A stretch of DNA of 64,000 nt from contig JAETNO010000018.1 of the NCBI GenBank assembly GCA_021768245.1, positions 4,466 through 68,465 of the forward strand. The letters are read 5' to 3'. Shown here one piece after another: positions 9,001-17,517 of this stretch (position 1 is its first letter; every line of letters starts with the position of its first letter). The position numbers and the translations under genes were made by a program. This DNA is from Bacteroidaceae bacterium. Its GTDB lineage: Bacteria > Bacteroidota > Bacteroidia > Bacteroidales > Muribaculaceae. The notes beneath the pieces were generated by a model. That model had not been told where the DNA came from. It worked only from the letters and a program-made list of their open reading frames with translations, and searched no databases.

Positions 9001-9150
9001 ATGGAACTGACAATTATTGAAACAAGCGCGTATTAGGAGTTGAGAAAGCTGGTCAGCACGCTGGTCGTACAGATGGGCGACTTCCAGAAAAAGATTGCCC
9101 CGCCTGCGCCGGACAAGTGAATGGATGCGCAGGACGTATGTGATGGACTT
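9001..9150 (+). pseudogene. Fragment of a helix-turn-helix excisionase-like gene
   Basis: From ATG 9001 the frame reads MELTIIETSAY, TAG, ELRKLVSTLVVQMGDFQKKI..., TGA, MDAQDVCDGL. This matches the start of the small HTH proteins (excisionase/DNA-binding type, WLDxQEVCxLL pattern) found in Bacteroidetes mobile elements. Two in-frame stops (codon 12 and codon 40, the latter where Trp is expected) and loss of similarity near 9150 show that it is dead. Its distal end runs directly into the reversed C-terminal coding part of the neighbouring integrase. Confidence 0.55.
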
Positions 9151-10198
9151 ATGCCCAAACACTTTCTGAAGAGTTTCCAGCAGCATCCCCTTGAGTATGG
9201 CCAGAACGGCAAATGCGTGGCGTCCGATGTGCGGGGTGACCTCGCCCCGGAGTTGCATTTCCTGCCTATGATTCCAAGACTGAGCCGCATGGCATTGTAT
9301 TCACCTACCGGAAAGACACATTCGGGGAGTCTTTCTTTTCATCCGTACCCCTATATTTTTCAATCAGTTCGATAGCAATGGGCAATAATTTTACGACATA
9401 CGCCACTCCCGTTTTTATACGGTTGCCCATCAGCCATGTACCGCCGTCGGAGTCGGTATGGATATTATCGTATGTTATGGCTTTCAAGTCCACATAGGAA
9501 AGACCGGTGAAGCACATGAACAGGAACATGTCGCGCATGGCACGCTGGCGTTTGTATCTCGGTTCTATATGGATTATCCTTTGCAGTTCCTCTTCGGAAA
9601 GGAAAGAACGCCTCTTGTATTCGGGCATACACTCGAATGATGCGAACGGATGAACCCGTATCCAGCCTTTTTCCTGCGCGATATACATCAGCCACTTCAA
9701 GGTATTGACACGCCCGAAGACAGTGGAGTTTGCCAAAGCGCATGTACCGAGCATCCAGTTGTAGTAATCCTCGATGAATGATTTCTCAAGTTCTTCGATG
9801 ACAATATCCTCTGCATTCTTCTTGCTTTTCATGAAAAGCAGGAGACTCTTGTAATCGGCAACCAGACCGCAGTAGGTGCTTTCGGCTTTCTCTATGCCGA
9901 TTTTCTTTTTATACGGTTCCAGCTGTTCCCTGAAAAGGTTCATAAGGGTGTGGCATTCCTCTGAGAAGCCGACATAGCGGTTATAGACTTTCTTGGCTGT
10001 AACAAAACTGTCGTGGTCGCAGATGTACTGGTAGTGCCTGGTGATTTGCGCCTTGATATTGTCAAGCTCCTGATTGAGTGTACGGGCCTCCTCGGACTTG
10101 CCTTTGGCCCGGTTGGTTTTGACGTCCCACAAAGCGAGGGACACTTCTTTCTTACAACTGAAACCGGCTTGGGTTCCATTGATGGTGATACGGCCCAT
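9130..10198 (-). pseudogene. Tyrosine recombinase (integrase), frameshifted and truncated
   Basis: The open part (297 residues from ATG 10198) shows the Arm-DNA-binding and SAM-like domains of Bacteroidetes transposon integrases, then the catalytic domain start with FLSEEELQRI and the first catalytic Arg region (FMCFTGLSYVDL, here with Ser where the usual CFTGLRxxD has Arg-type residues). It stops at 9305. The downstream pieces lie in other frames: VFPVGEYNAMRLSLGII, then TPHIGRHAFAV (the HxxR motif) and VFGHKSIT. At least two frameshifts are needed, and the C-terminal Tyr region is replaced by the excisionase fragment. It is not functional. Confidence 0.8.
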
Positions 10199-10616
10199 AA
10201 TCGGTGTCTTTCCGTTTTTTACAGACTGTTTATTCTCAAAACACTTAGCTATACATGGTCTGCGATAAGCTAAGAGAGATTCCCCTTACACAAAAGCATG
10301 GCATCTCCTTGTCGTATCTCGCCTTTATACTTTTATGTATAGTAGTCTACCGGATCGAATGAACAAGACCTATCCCATACATAAACCAATTTAGACTGCT
10401 ATGTTATTTTTGAGGAAGAAGATGGAATGAGACCAGATACCCTCTTTAAGGCTGACTGTAAGTCGATTAAATGTAGAAAAAGATTGCTTTTGTCACAAGT
10501 AAAGTGTATATTTGCATTGAAAGAATCGTTCTTTGACAGAGGCAAAAGAAAACAGAATATTGTAATTCGCTCGTTTCTAAATCGTTACCTGATATTAATT
10601 AAACAGAAATAACTGT
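10199..10616. other. Non-coding stretch between two integrase remnants
   Basis: 418 bases of AT-rich sequence with no convincing gene. A 61-codon open frame at 10427-10612 has no ribosome site or protein-like composition and was not accepted. The only structured signal seen is the promoter-like site at 10483-10514, which now points into the 3' end of the second integrase remnant. Confidence 0.5.
10483..10514 (+). promoter_or_regulatory. Orphan Bacteroidetes-type promoter
   Basis: ATTG at 10483-10486, 20 bases, then TATATTTG at 10507-10514 fits the Bacteroidetes -33/-7 consensus (TTTG, N19-21, TAnnTTTG). No gene follows in this direction, so it may have belonged to a gene displaced by insertion. 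Confidence 0.4.
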
Positions 10617-10627
10617 TTAATTTTCAA

Positions 10628-11683
10628 TTAGATAGAGATTGTATGATGTTTCGCCGTGTGAAAAGAGATATGTTTGGTGATTTTCGCTGTCTTTGCCCAA
10701 TGCTGTAACGTGTCGTTCACCGTCCCTTCGTGCGTCAACGGATAGATAGAATCGCCGTCTTTCGCTTCGCCTCGTTCCGGCAGCCACTTCAACGCTTCGT
10801 CGGAGATCGGCAGGTAAAGCGGCTCCTTCGTTTTCTGCATTTTGATCTCGATGCGCACACGCCCGCCGCTCTGCTGCAAGTCGCTCCATGTCAGTTTCCG
10901 AATGTCGCTCACCCGCAACCCGCACAGGCAACTAAACAGAAAGGCTTGTTTAATGATCTCGTGCCGACACGGGGTAGCTATCAGCAACTTCAACTCCTCG
11001 ATAGTCAGGTATTCCCGGCGGCTCGGCTCTTGTCTTACTTTATCTGCAAAATCAAACTCCTTTGTAGGGTTGATCGTAATTATACCCTCTTTATAGGCTC
11101 GGTTGATCGCCGTGCGCAACGTGCCGTAATAGGAAACGACCGAATTATTCCCCAGCACGCCTCCGGTTTTCCGCACTCCGTATTTGCTGGCCTTGGGCAT
11201 CTGCCGCAGGAAATCGGTAAACTCCGAAAGAAACTATTTATCGACATCGCGAAACGCGATATAATCACCCCGAAACAACTTCAACGCACGGACGGTATTC
11301 AGCACCGTTCGCGCATAGTTCCCGCTCCCCCGCTCGGCTGACTGTTTCCCGATGCTCTCCAGATAGTCGAGCAGATTTACTTTGGACTTGTTCGTGTTCT
11401 GAAACCCGTGCGCGTCGTTCTGTATCTCCACAATGCGCTTACTTTGGATCGCTTTGGCAAGCGCAAGCGTCGCCTCGTTCTTCGTCTTATCCTCCCGTGT
11501 CCGCTCCGGGATCAGGTAGAGTTTCAGAAACTCATACTGCCGCTTGCCGCCGACATAGTTCTCCTTACGGATGACATCGCCCGTATAATAATCCAAATAG
11601 ATAGATTGGTTGCCGTTGGCAAGCTGCTTGAACCGGATTTGCACCGGGGCTTTTAACTTGACCGTTTGCTTCGTCTTCGCCAT
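10628..11683 (-). pseudogene. Second tyrosine recombinase, nonsense mutation and C-terminal truncation
   Basis: Frame from ATG 11683 encodes an Arm-DNA-binding N-terminus (VQIRFKQLANGNQSIYLDYY), then stops at TAG 11234-11236. The same frame continues directly with FLSEFTDFLRQMPK and the catalytic domain, including CLCGLRVSDI with the first catalytic Arg. It ends HTAKHHTISI at 10628. The motif that should read HxxRH has Lys for Arg, and everything after it, including the nucleophilic Tyr, is missing. One nonsense change plus a truncation therefore inactivate it. It is a different integrase from the one at 9130-10198. Confidence 0.85.
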
Positions 11684-11710
11684 ACCCTAATTCCTTTTTC
11701 GTTACAACGG

Positions 11711-11770
11711 CAAATATAGCGATTTGTTTTGTTACTTCGCGCCTTTCAAGTAACAAAATAGTAACAAAAC
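11711..11770. repeat. TTTTGTTAC repeats upstream of integrase remnant
   Basis: TTTTGTTACTT at 11727-11737 and its exact inverse AAGTAACAAAA at 11748-11758 form an 11-bp inverted repeat with a 10-base spacer. A third copy GTAACAAAAC follows at 11761-11770. A minus-strand -7 element (TATATTTG, plus 11711-11718) lies between the repeats and the integrase start. The arrangement suits integrase arm-type binding sites or an operator. Confidence 0.45.
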
Positions 11771-11861
11771 AAAGGCATTTATCGGCTAAAACAGGAAAAC
11801 GGGGAAAACAAGAGAAAAGAGAGCAAAGAAATATAAAATATTGCTTATTAGTTTTTTACAA

Positions 11862-12779
11862 TCAATTTATTCGACTTTCTTTGTCCTTTTTCCATATCTG
11901 GTAGGAATTGACGAAGTTCTGCCAGACAATATATGCCGTCGGGGCGATCGAGGAGATCGGGTCGAGGAACGACTGCGCCATCCAGACGGCCAGCACCGTG
12001 TTTTTCTGCCCGAGCGACTGCCCGCCCGCCGGAGCGTCGCCGTAACGGCGGCCGAGCGAGCGGCCGACCTTGAACTGCACCAGGCAGATTACCAGCGCCG
12101 CGAATGCCAGCCACAGCCCGGTCGCGGGCGAAGCATCGTGCAAATCGAGGATAAAGGCCGTCGTACGGCCGATGATCACCACCAGCGATACGAGCCACAT
12201 GTAAAATGAAATCTGACTGTGATCCCCGATCCATTTCGCCGCTCCGGGCAGTACGAAACGGCAGAACTGCGCAGCCGCGAAGGGCATGATGAGCAGCGGC
12301 GCGATACGCGCCAGTATCTGCGTGAAGGAGCATGCCCCCGTCCCGGCCAGCGACAGAACGACGGGCGCCACGAGCGCGATCACCATGTTGCACACGAGGC
12401 TGTATGTAGCCATCGTCGGGACATTGGCCCCGAGCATCCCGGCGATCACCACCGCGGCCATCGCCACGGGCGCCAGCACACAGATCATCGCCCCCTGTGC
12501 CACGATGGGATTCAGCGGCAGCAGCAGGAAATAGACCGCCACGCTCACCACGACCTGAAACAGCAGCAGCCAGAAATGCAGCATCGAAGGCTTCATCTGC
12601 CGGGGCTTGACGCGGCAGAATGTGACGAAGAGCATCAGGAAGATCAGCGAGGGTGTAATCATCTGGTGCGTCCACCCCTCGAGGGCGGTCACGGGGCGGC
12701 AAAGCAACGCCCCGACCACCATGGCCGTCGGCATGGCGACGGTCTTGACATTGCGGTGCAGGTATTCCAGTACGTGCAT
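11862..12779 (-). CDS. Bile acid:sodium symporter (BASS/SBF) family transporter
   Basis: 305 residues with about nine or ten hydrophobic segments. It shows features of the SBF fold: a conserved N-terminal helix pair, ALEGWTHQMITPSLIFLMLFVTF, the broken-helix motif region LAPVAMAAVVIAGMLGANV, and the second repeat SFLDPISSIAPTAYIVWQNF. Family members import bile acids or other organic anions with sodium in the cytoplasmic membrane; the true substrate cannot be told. The start codon overlaps the stop of the upstream protease gene by one base, so the two are probably translated together. Confidence 0.8.
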   Translation of the reverse strand: MHVLEYLHRNVKTVAMPTAMVVGALLCRPVTALEGWTHQMITPSLIFLMLFVTFCRVKPRQMKPSMLHFWLLLFQVVVSVAVYFLLLPLNPIVAQGAMICVLAPVAMAAVVIAGMLGANVPTMATYSLVCNMVIALVAPVVLSLAGTGACSFTQILARIAPLLIMPFAAAQFCRFVLPGAAKWIGDHSQISFYMWLVSLVVIIGRTTAFILDLHDASPATGLWLAFAALVICLVQFKVGRSLGRRYGDAPAGGQSLGQKNTVLAVWMAQSFLDPISSIAPTAYIVWQNFVNSYQIWKKDKESRIN

Positions 12780-13933
12780 TATTTCATGGTTTCAATCGTT
12801 AGGACAACATGCTGCCCGGAGGCCGTCCCGATCCCGCACACCGTACCGTCCAGCGGGTCGGGGTCGAGCAGGAATCGGCAGACGTCGCCGTCCCAGGGGT
12901 GCCCGTCGAGCGAGAGGATGCGGTCGCCGGGGGCGATGACGTCCGCGAGCGCCTCGTCCCACACCTGCCCGACGACGAGCTGCCCGGCGGAAAGGGCCAG
13001 CGTAAAATTACAGGCGGGCTGCGGCGGGGCTTTCGCCTCGCCCCCGCGGGGTATGAACAGGAAGCGCTTGCGGCGGAAATCGAGCACGACCTGCCCCCAG
13101 TCGAACAACTTGCAGCCGAGGATCCGGTTGTGGCCGAAGGTGCGCTTGACCGGCATGTCGGCAATGGCCGTCCCCTGAATTTCGAACCGGGGGATCATAC
13201 CCCGGAAATGGCTGTTCACCCTGTTGCGGTTCGTCCAGCCGATAGCCGACGCATATCCGTCGGCCCAGCGCAGGCTGTCGATGAACCACAGGGGCGGGGG
13301 CGCATCGCCGGAATCGGCATAGGAGAAATGGAAATAGCCCGCCGAGCCGGTGTCGAATTTGACGTACATCCGGGCCTGCCTGTCGCCGTTGCGGCATGTC
13401 ACCGGCAGAAACGGGCATCCGCCGCCCAGTTCCATGCGCGACATGCGTCGGCCGCGGGGCAGCCCCAGCGTGCGGACATCGTCCGTGACGGTGATTGTCG
13501 AGTCGGCATTGGGCATGCGGACGGCGCACCAGCGCAGCAGGTCGCACCCCGCGATGCCGTCGACCCGCAGGCAGGCGAAGACCAGCGAAGTGTCGGGCAT
13601 GACCAGCACCGGATGGTCGCGGAAAAGCGCGTCGCCCATCCGCAGGCTGTCGAGCCGAACCAGGTCGATGGGAACGACATGGCCCTCGAAATCGCGGACT
13701 TTTTGGGTTTTCACGATCTCGGCCCCCAGTTCGTCGCGCAGCGATTCGCTGATGCAGGTGCCCGACGCCCCGGTGTCGAAGATAAACCGGCGGGGGCCCG
13801 CAGGCGTGCCGAGCACCACGACATATTTGCCGTGCTCGACCGTATAGGGCAGGTCGAACCGTACGGCAGGACGCCGTGCGCAAACCTCCTGCACCGCAAA
13901 GAGACTGCACAGGACAAACAACAGGCGCTTCAT
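12779..13933 (-). CDS. Retropepsin/pepsin-like aspartyl protease with C-terminal PDZ-like domain
   Basis: 384 residues. The start at 13933 was chosen because it begins a clean signal peptide (MKRLLFVLCSLFAVQEVCA). The active-site motif FDTGASGTCIS is near residue 53 and a second motif FDTGSAGYFHF lies near residue 195, giving the two aspartates of a clan AA protease within one chain. The last 70 residues (GQVWDEALADVIAPGDRILSLDG) have PDZ wording. Such proteins are exported to the periplasm or outer surface in Bacteroidetes. The gene overlaps the BASS transporter start by one base and follows the YqeY gene by 13 bases. Confidence 0.82.
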   Translation of the reverse strand: MKRLLFVLCSLFAVQEVCARRPAVRFDLPYTVEHGKYVVVLGTPAGPRRFIFDTGASGTCISESLRDELGAEIVKTQKVRDFEGHVVPIDLVRLDSLRMGDALFRDHPVLVMPDTSLVFACLRVDGIAGCDLLRWCAVRMPNADSTITVTDDVRTLGLPRGRRMSRMELGGGCPFLPVTCRNGDRQARMYVKFDTGSAGYFHFSYADSGDAPPPLWFIDSLRWADGYASAIGWTNRNRVNSHFRGMIPRFEIQGTAIADMPVKRTFGHNRILGCKLFDWGQVVLDFRRKRFLFIPRGGEAKAPPQPACNFTLALSAGQLVVGQVWDEALADVIAPGDRILSLDGHPWDGDVCRFLLDPDPLDGTVCGIGTASGQHVVLTIETMK

Positions 13934-13946
13934 CGGCACACCGGCC

Positions 13947-14396
13947 TTATGAAAGCAGTTCCCTGACCTTGGCCGAAATATCCTTGCCGTCGGCACGTCC
14001 GGCGAGCTTCTTCGTGACCACGCCCATCACCTTGCCCATCTGCGTCACCGACGTGGCGCCGACCTGGGCGATCACGGCCCTGACCTCGGCCTCCAGCTCT
14101 TCGGGCGTAAGCTGCCGGGGCAGGAACTCCTGGTAGACGGCGACCTGTGCCAACTCCTCGGCCGCGAGGTCGGGGCGGTTCTGCTCTGTGAAGATCGCGG
14201 CGGAATCGGCACCCTGCTTGGCCAGTTTGGAGATGATTTTCAGTACGTCGGCATCGGGCAGCTCGGCGATTTCCGGGCCCGCGGTCTTGGCCTCGATGAT
14301 ATACTTCTTGGCATTGCGCAATGCGCCCAGGCGCACGGTATCCTTGGCCTTCATGGCCTCCATGATACCTTTCGAAATCTGTTGTTCGAGTGACAT
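13947..14396 (-). CDS. GatB/YqeY domain protein
   Basis: 149 residues, the full usual length for the family. Conserved features are the N-terminal SLEQQISKGIMEAMKAKDTVRLGALR, the helix PDADVLKIISKLAKQ, the LPRQLTPEE stretch and the GKVMGVVTKKLAGRADGK motif near the C-terminus. The domain is shared with GatB and binds RNA/tRNA-like ligands; the stand-alone protein's role is not settled. It begins a three-gene minus-strand run with the protease and the BASS transporter. Confidence 0.92.
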   Translation of the reverse strand: MSLEQQISKGIMEAMKAKDTVRLGALRNAKKYIIEAKTAGPEIAELPDADVLKIISKLAKQGADSAAIFTEQNRPDLAAEELAQVAVYQEFLPRQLTPEELEAEVRAVIAQVGATSVTQMGKVMGVVTKKLAGRADGKDISAKVRELLS

Positions 14397-14523
14397 AATT
14401 TATCTATTTTACAAAAAACAATCGTTTGTCCGTCCTCTTCCGGGGCGCCCCGCCGGGCGGCACACGGCGCTTGGGGCGCCACAGCCGGAGCGTAACCGCC
14501 GCAAAACCGGCACCGGAGGCCGG

Positions 14524-17517
14524 CTAATCATCCCCTCCGCTCTTTCCGCCGAGCAGGAAACCCAGTATGTCGGCCATCAGCCGGTCGCGCTGCACATCGC
14601 TCTCGAGGGCTTCGAACGGAAAGCCCATGACGAACGTGCGGCTGTCCGCGCAGGCCACCCCCGCGCAGCGGTTGTTGTCCACGTAGCGCATCACGGGGAA
14701 AGCCCCGCCACCCGCGGGTCTCAGGGCATCGACCCGTTCGACCCGGTAGCGGTCGGGGCGGAAATCGTCGACATAGCGGTACTCGTCGCGCGAAAAACCC
14801 GCATGCGAAGTCACGACCCGCACCCGGTTGCGGTCGGCGGCCTGGTCGCCGTCGTAGGTGTAGTGCAACACCTCCTCGGCAAAAGCGCGGTCTGCGGGGG
14901 TGGCCTCCCCGCCCGTCCAAAGGTCGGTCGCCACGTAGCTGCCCGACACGAAAAGGGCTCCGTCACCGGCCATATAGCGCCTCAGGACATCCTGCAATTC
15001 AGGCGAAAACGTTTTGAACGCATACCCCGCCACACCGCGCCCGATGGTCACGGAGCGCTGTTTGCCCAGAATCAGGTCGACTGCGGAATACTCCTCCAAT
15101 GACACGCCGCGATCCCCCACGGCCCGCACCGAGGCCGAGCAGAACGAATAGCCCGCCCGGGCTATGGAACGGCCGTGCACATAGGGATAGTCGAACGTAT
15201 TGCCGCCGATTACCTCCGTCTCGTAGTCACAGTTGCAGGCGCCGAGGGCGATGCTGTCGACCTCGCACCCGGCCATCGCCAGGTCGAACACCTGCTGCCC
15301 GCCGATGAACGAAATGTCCTGTTTGTCGGGCACCCCGCCGTCAAGCTCGGTATAGAACCCGGCCAGCGAATCGCGGCGCATGCTCAGCGGGGCGCTGATG
15401 CGGTCGAATCCGTTTACGACCAACACGTTCCCTTTCCCGCCGGGGATACGGCAGGCGGCGACGACCTCGCTGGGAAAACTCTCCCCGCCTTCGTTCACGG
15501 CGGTCACCTTATAGCTGTAAATGCGCCCCGGTTCCTGCTCGGAGAGCAAATAGGGCTTGTCGGTATAGCGGCCGTTGTCGAAGCCGCCGTCGTCGATGCG
15601 CGTATAGACCACATAACCGGTCGGGGCGGCAGTCGTTTCGAGCGAATCCATCACGGGCGACCACGAAACGGCCACCTTGCCGTCAGCGGCGAACTCCGCG
15701 GCGAGGGACTCCACAGGCAGCGGCTGCACTACATAAGGTAATTCGTACTGCGAACTGATATACTGCAAGATACCCTTGTAGATAGCACGGCTCACGAGGA
15801 ACTTGAAGCGCGGGTCGCTGCCATAGCGCATGTCGGCGAAATTCTGGTGCGAGAGCAGTTCGAGAAGCATGGTCGGGGCACCCGGCACGCGCGCTTCGTA
15901 ATAGGCGCGGTTCCAGAGCCCGCGGCGGTTCCATTCGGGTTCGCAGGTACGGCGGATGTCGGAGACGATCTGCGTCATGACGATGTCCGTCAGGTCGCGC
16001 GAGCGGTAGCGGTCGGCACCGCCCTCGAAACGCCCCTTGTTCTCGCGGGTATAGAAGATGCCCAGCGTGCCGATGGTCTCGTCGTTGAGCCGCACGCCCG
16101 CATCGGAATGGAAGGCCAGCGCCATGTCGACCGGAATCCGCAGTCCCGTGCTGTCGGGCATCCGCTCCGAACCGCCCATCAGGGCATTGACCCAGTGGGC
16201 GCGCGACATGTAGTCGTCCTTATAATCGTCGGCGTTCTTCTTCGGGGTGTATACCTTCGGGTCGAACCCCGCCCACTGGAGCCAGTAGCGGGCGCCCTCG
16301 CAGAAACGGGGATAGCCGCTCGTCTCCTCGGCATATTCGACGCCGGGACGGCGCAGCGAATCGCTGACCGAGCGGGCGACATTACCGTAGCCGCCGCCGA
16401 CCTTCACGGCGTCGGCCGTGACGATACGTCCCGCCTGCCGCGAGCGGTTGGTGAGCGTCACGACCGGCTGCTCACCCGGCCCGAAGAGGAAATGCCCGAG
16501 GTAAATCCATGTCCCGCCGCCCATCGTCTGGTTCACGGCGAACGTACTCTCGCCGCCGAGGTGATGCACCGTATACTGCGCGTCGTCGGTGCTTCCGGGC
16601 ACCGTTTCATAGCTTACATAGACGGCGTATTCACCCCGCTCGGGGATGGAGGCACGCCACGCGGCGCGGCTCTCGGCACCCCCGGCAACCGTCCGCACAC
16701 GGCGGGTCGTACCATCCCGGAACGGGTTTTCGCCGGTGCGGTATACCTGCCGCGTATGCGCGAACCCGACACCGCCCGGCTGCCATTTCTCGGGGCCGTC
16801 CGTCTCGGCGTATTGCCCGGCGGCATCGTTGTCGGCCAACACCTCGTATTTCTGCACATCGCGCTCGCGGGGCAACATCACGCAGGCTCCCGCATTTTCG
16901 AGCATCGGCACCAGGTAAGGCAGCACATAGCTCTGGGTATAGAGGTCTTCGCAGGTCATCCACAGCCGCGAACGCTGCCATTTCCAGCGGTTCGCAGGCT
17001 GGTCGAAATAGCGTCCGTGGCTCTGCCACAGCGCGATATGGCGCCCGGAGAGCCCCTGCGTGGGAGCTACGGGCGAGGACTGGCGGACGACGAGCGGCCG
17101 CTGCGAACGGTTGACGAAGGGCACGACCTTCTTCTTGCGCAGCAGTTTCCTGAACTCGGCATCGGTGCGGTAGGCCATCGGGATCAGCCCCCGCACTTCG
17201 CGCTTGTTGGAATATAGCTCGATGGAGGCCTTGCGGTACTCCGGCGGCAGGACGGCACGCACCGAGTCGTACATGGCCCGCAGGTTCTGCTCGCGGAACG
17301 GGTAATAGGAGAGCCCCACCGAGGTGTAGATGCGCACCCGCTTGCGCGAGGCGTCCACGCCCTCGATCCGGACAAAGCCGCCCGAAACCTCACGGGCGAC
17401 GATACGCGACAATGTACGGCCGATCTCGCGGCGGGTCGTGGCGTCGACCCCGGCGGCCGGGGCTTGCTGCCAGCCGAAGCAGAGCAGCAGAAAAAACGAC
17501 AGGAATTTAGTTTTCAT
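14524..17517 (-). CDS. Large exported N-acetylmuramoyl-L-alanine amidase-type protein (golvesin/FnIII, 'xanthan lyase' family)
   Basis: 997 residues with signal peptide MKTKFLSFFLLLCFGWQQAPA. The first half has a split amidase_3-like domain: RHIALWQSHG, later DMALAFHSDAG with the metal-binding His, and a Glu in MLLELLSHQNFADM. Between them lies a golvesin/Xly-type beta domain (GEYAVYVSYE..., TMGGGTWIYLGHFLFG). A fibronectin type III-like segment (about 640-720) and a C-terminal gatekeeper-like domain follow. It probably trims peptidoglycan in the periplasm. The start at 17517 overlaps the upstream symporter by 11 bases and is chosen for the signal peptide. Database names such as xanthan lyase for this family are unlikely to be right. 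Confidence 0.8.
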   Translation of the reverse strand: MKTKFLSFFLLLCFGWQQAPAAGVDATTRREIGRTLSRIVAREVSGGFVRIEGVDASRKRVRIYTSVGLSYYPFREQNLRAMYDSVRAVLPPEYRKASIELYSNKREVRGLIPMAYRTDAEFRKLLRKKKVVPFVNRSQRPLVVRQSSPVAPTQGLSGRHIALWQSHGRYFDQPANRWKWQRSRLWMTCEDLYTQSYVLPYLVPMLENAGACVMLPRERDVQKYEVLADNDAAGQYAETDGPEKWQPGGVGFAHTRQVYRTGENPFRDGTTRRVRTVAGGAESRAAWRASIPERGEYAVYVSYETVPGSTDDAQYTVHHLGGESTFAVNQTMGGGTWIYLGHFLFGPGEQPVVTLTNRSRQAGRIVTADAVKVGGGYGNVARSVSDSLRRPGVEYAEETSGYPRFCEGARYWLQWAGFDPKVYTPKKNADDYKDDYMSRAHWVNALMGGSERMPDSTGLRIPVDMALAFHSDAGVRLNDETIGTLGIFYTRENKGRFEGGADRYRSRDLTDIVMTQIVSDIRRTCEPEWNRRGLWNRAYYEARVPGAPTMLLELLSHQNFADMRYGSDPRFKFLVSRAIYKGILQYISSQYELPYVVQPLPVESLAAEFAADGKVAVSWSPVMDSLETTAAPTGYVVYTRIDDGGFDNGRYTDKPYLLSEQEPGRIYSYKVTAVNEGGESFPSEVVAACRIPGGKGNVLVVNGFDRISAPLSMRRDSLAGFYTELDGGVPDKQDISFIGGQQVFDLAMAGCEVDSIALGACNCDYETEVIGGNTFDYPYVHGRSIARAGYSFCSASVRAVGDRGVSLEEYSAVDLILGKQRSVTIGRGVAGYAFKTFSPELQDVLRRYMAGDGALFVSGSYVATDLWTGGEATPADRAFAEEVLHYTYDGDQAADRNRVRVVTSHAGFSRDEYRYVDDFRPDRYRVERVDALRPAGGGAFPVMRYVDNNRCAGVACADSRTFVMGFPFEALESDVQRDRLMADILGFLLGGKSGGDD

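Noticed and set aside
10427..10612. 61-codon plus-strand frame between integrase remnants
   Set aside because: No ribosome site and no protein-like pattern; the internal TATATTTG element indicates a promoter region instead.
12809..13966. 385-codon plus-strand open frame opposite the protease gene
   Set aside because: Same reason: antisense shadow of a gene with clear active-site motifs and signal peptide.
15847..17217. 456-codon plus-strand open frame opposite the amidase gene
   Set aside because: It lies wholly antisense to a well-supported gene in GC-rich DNA where long antisense frames are common; its protein is rich in Arg/His/Pro with no domain.
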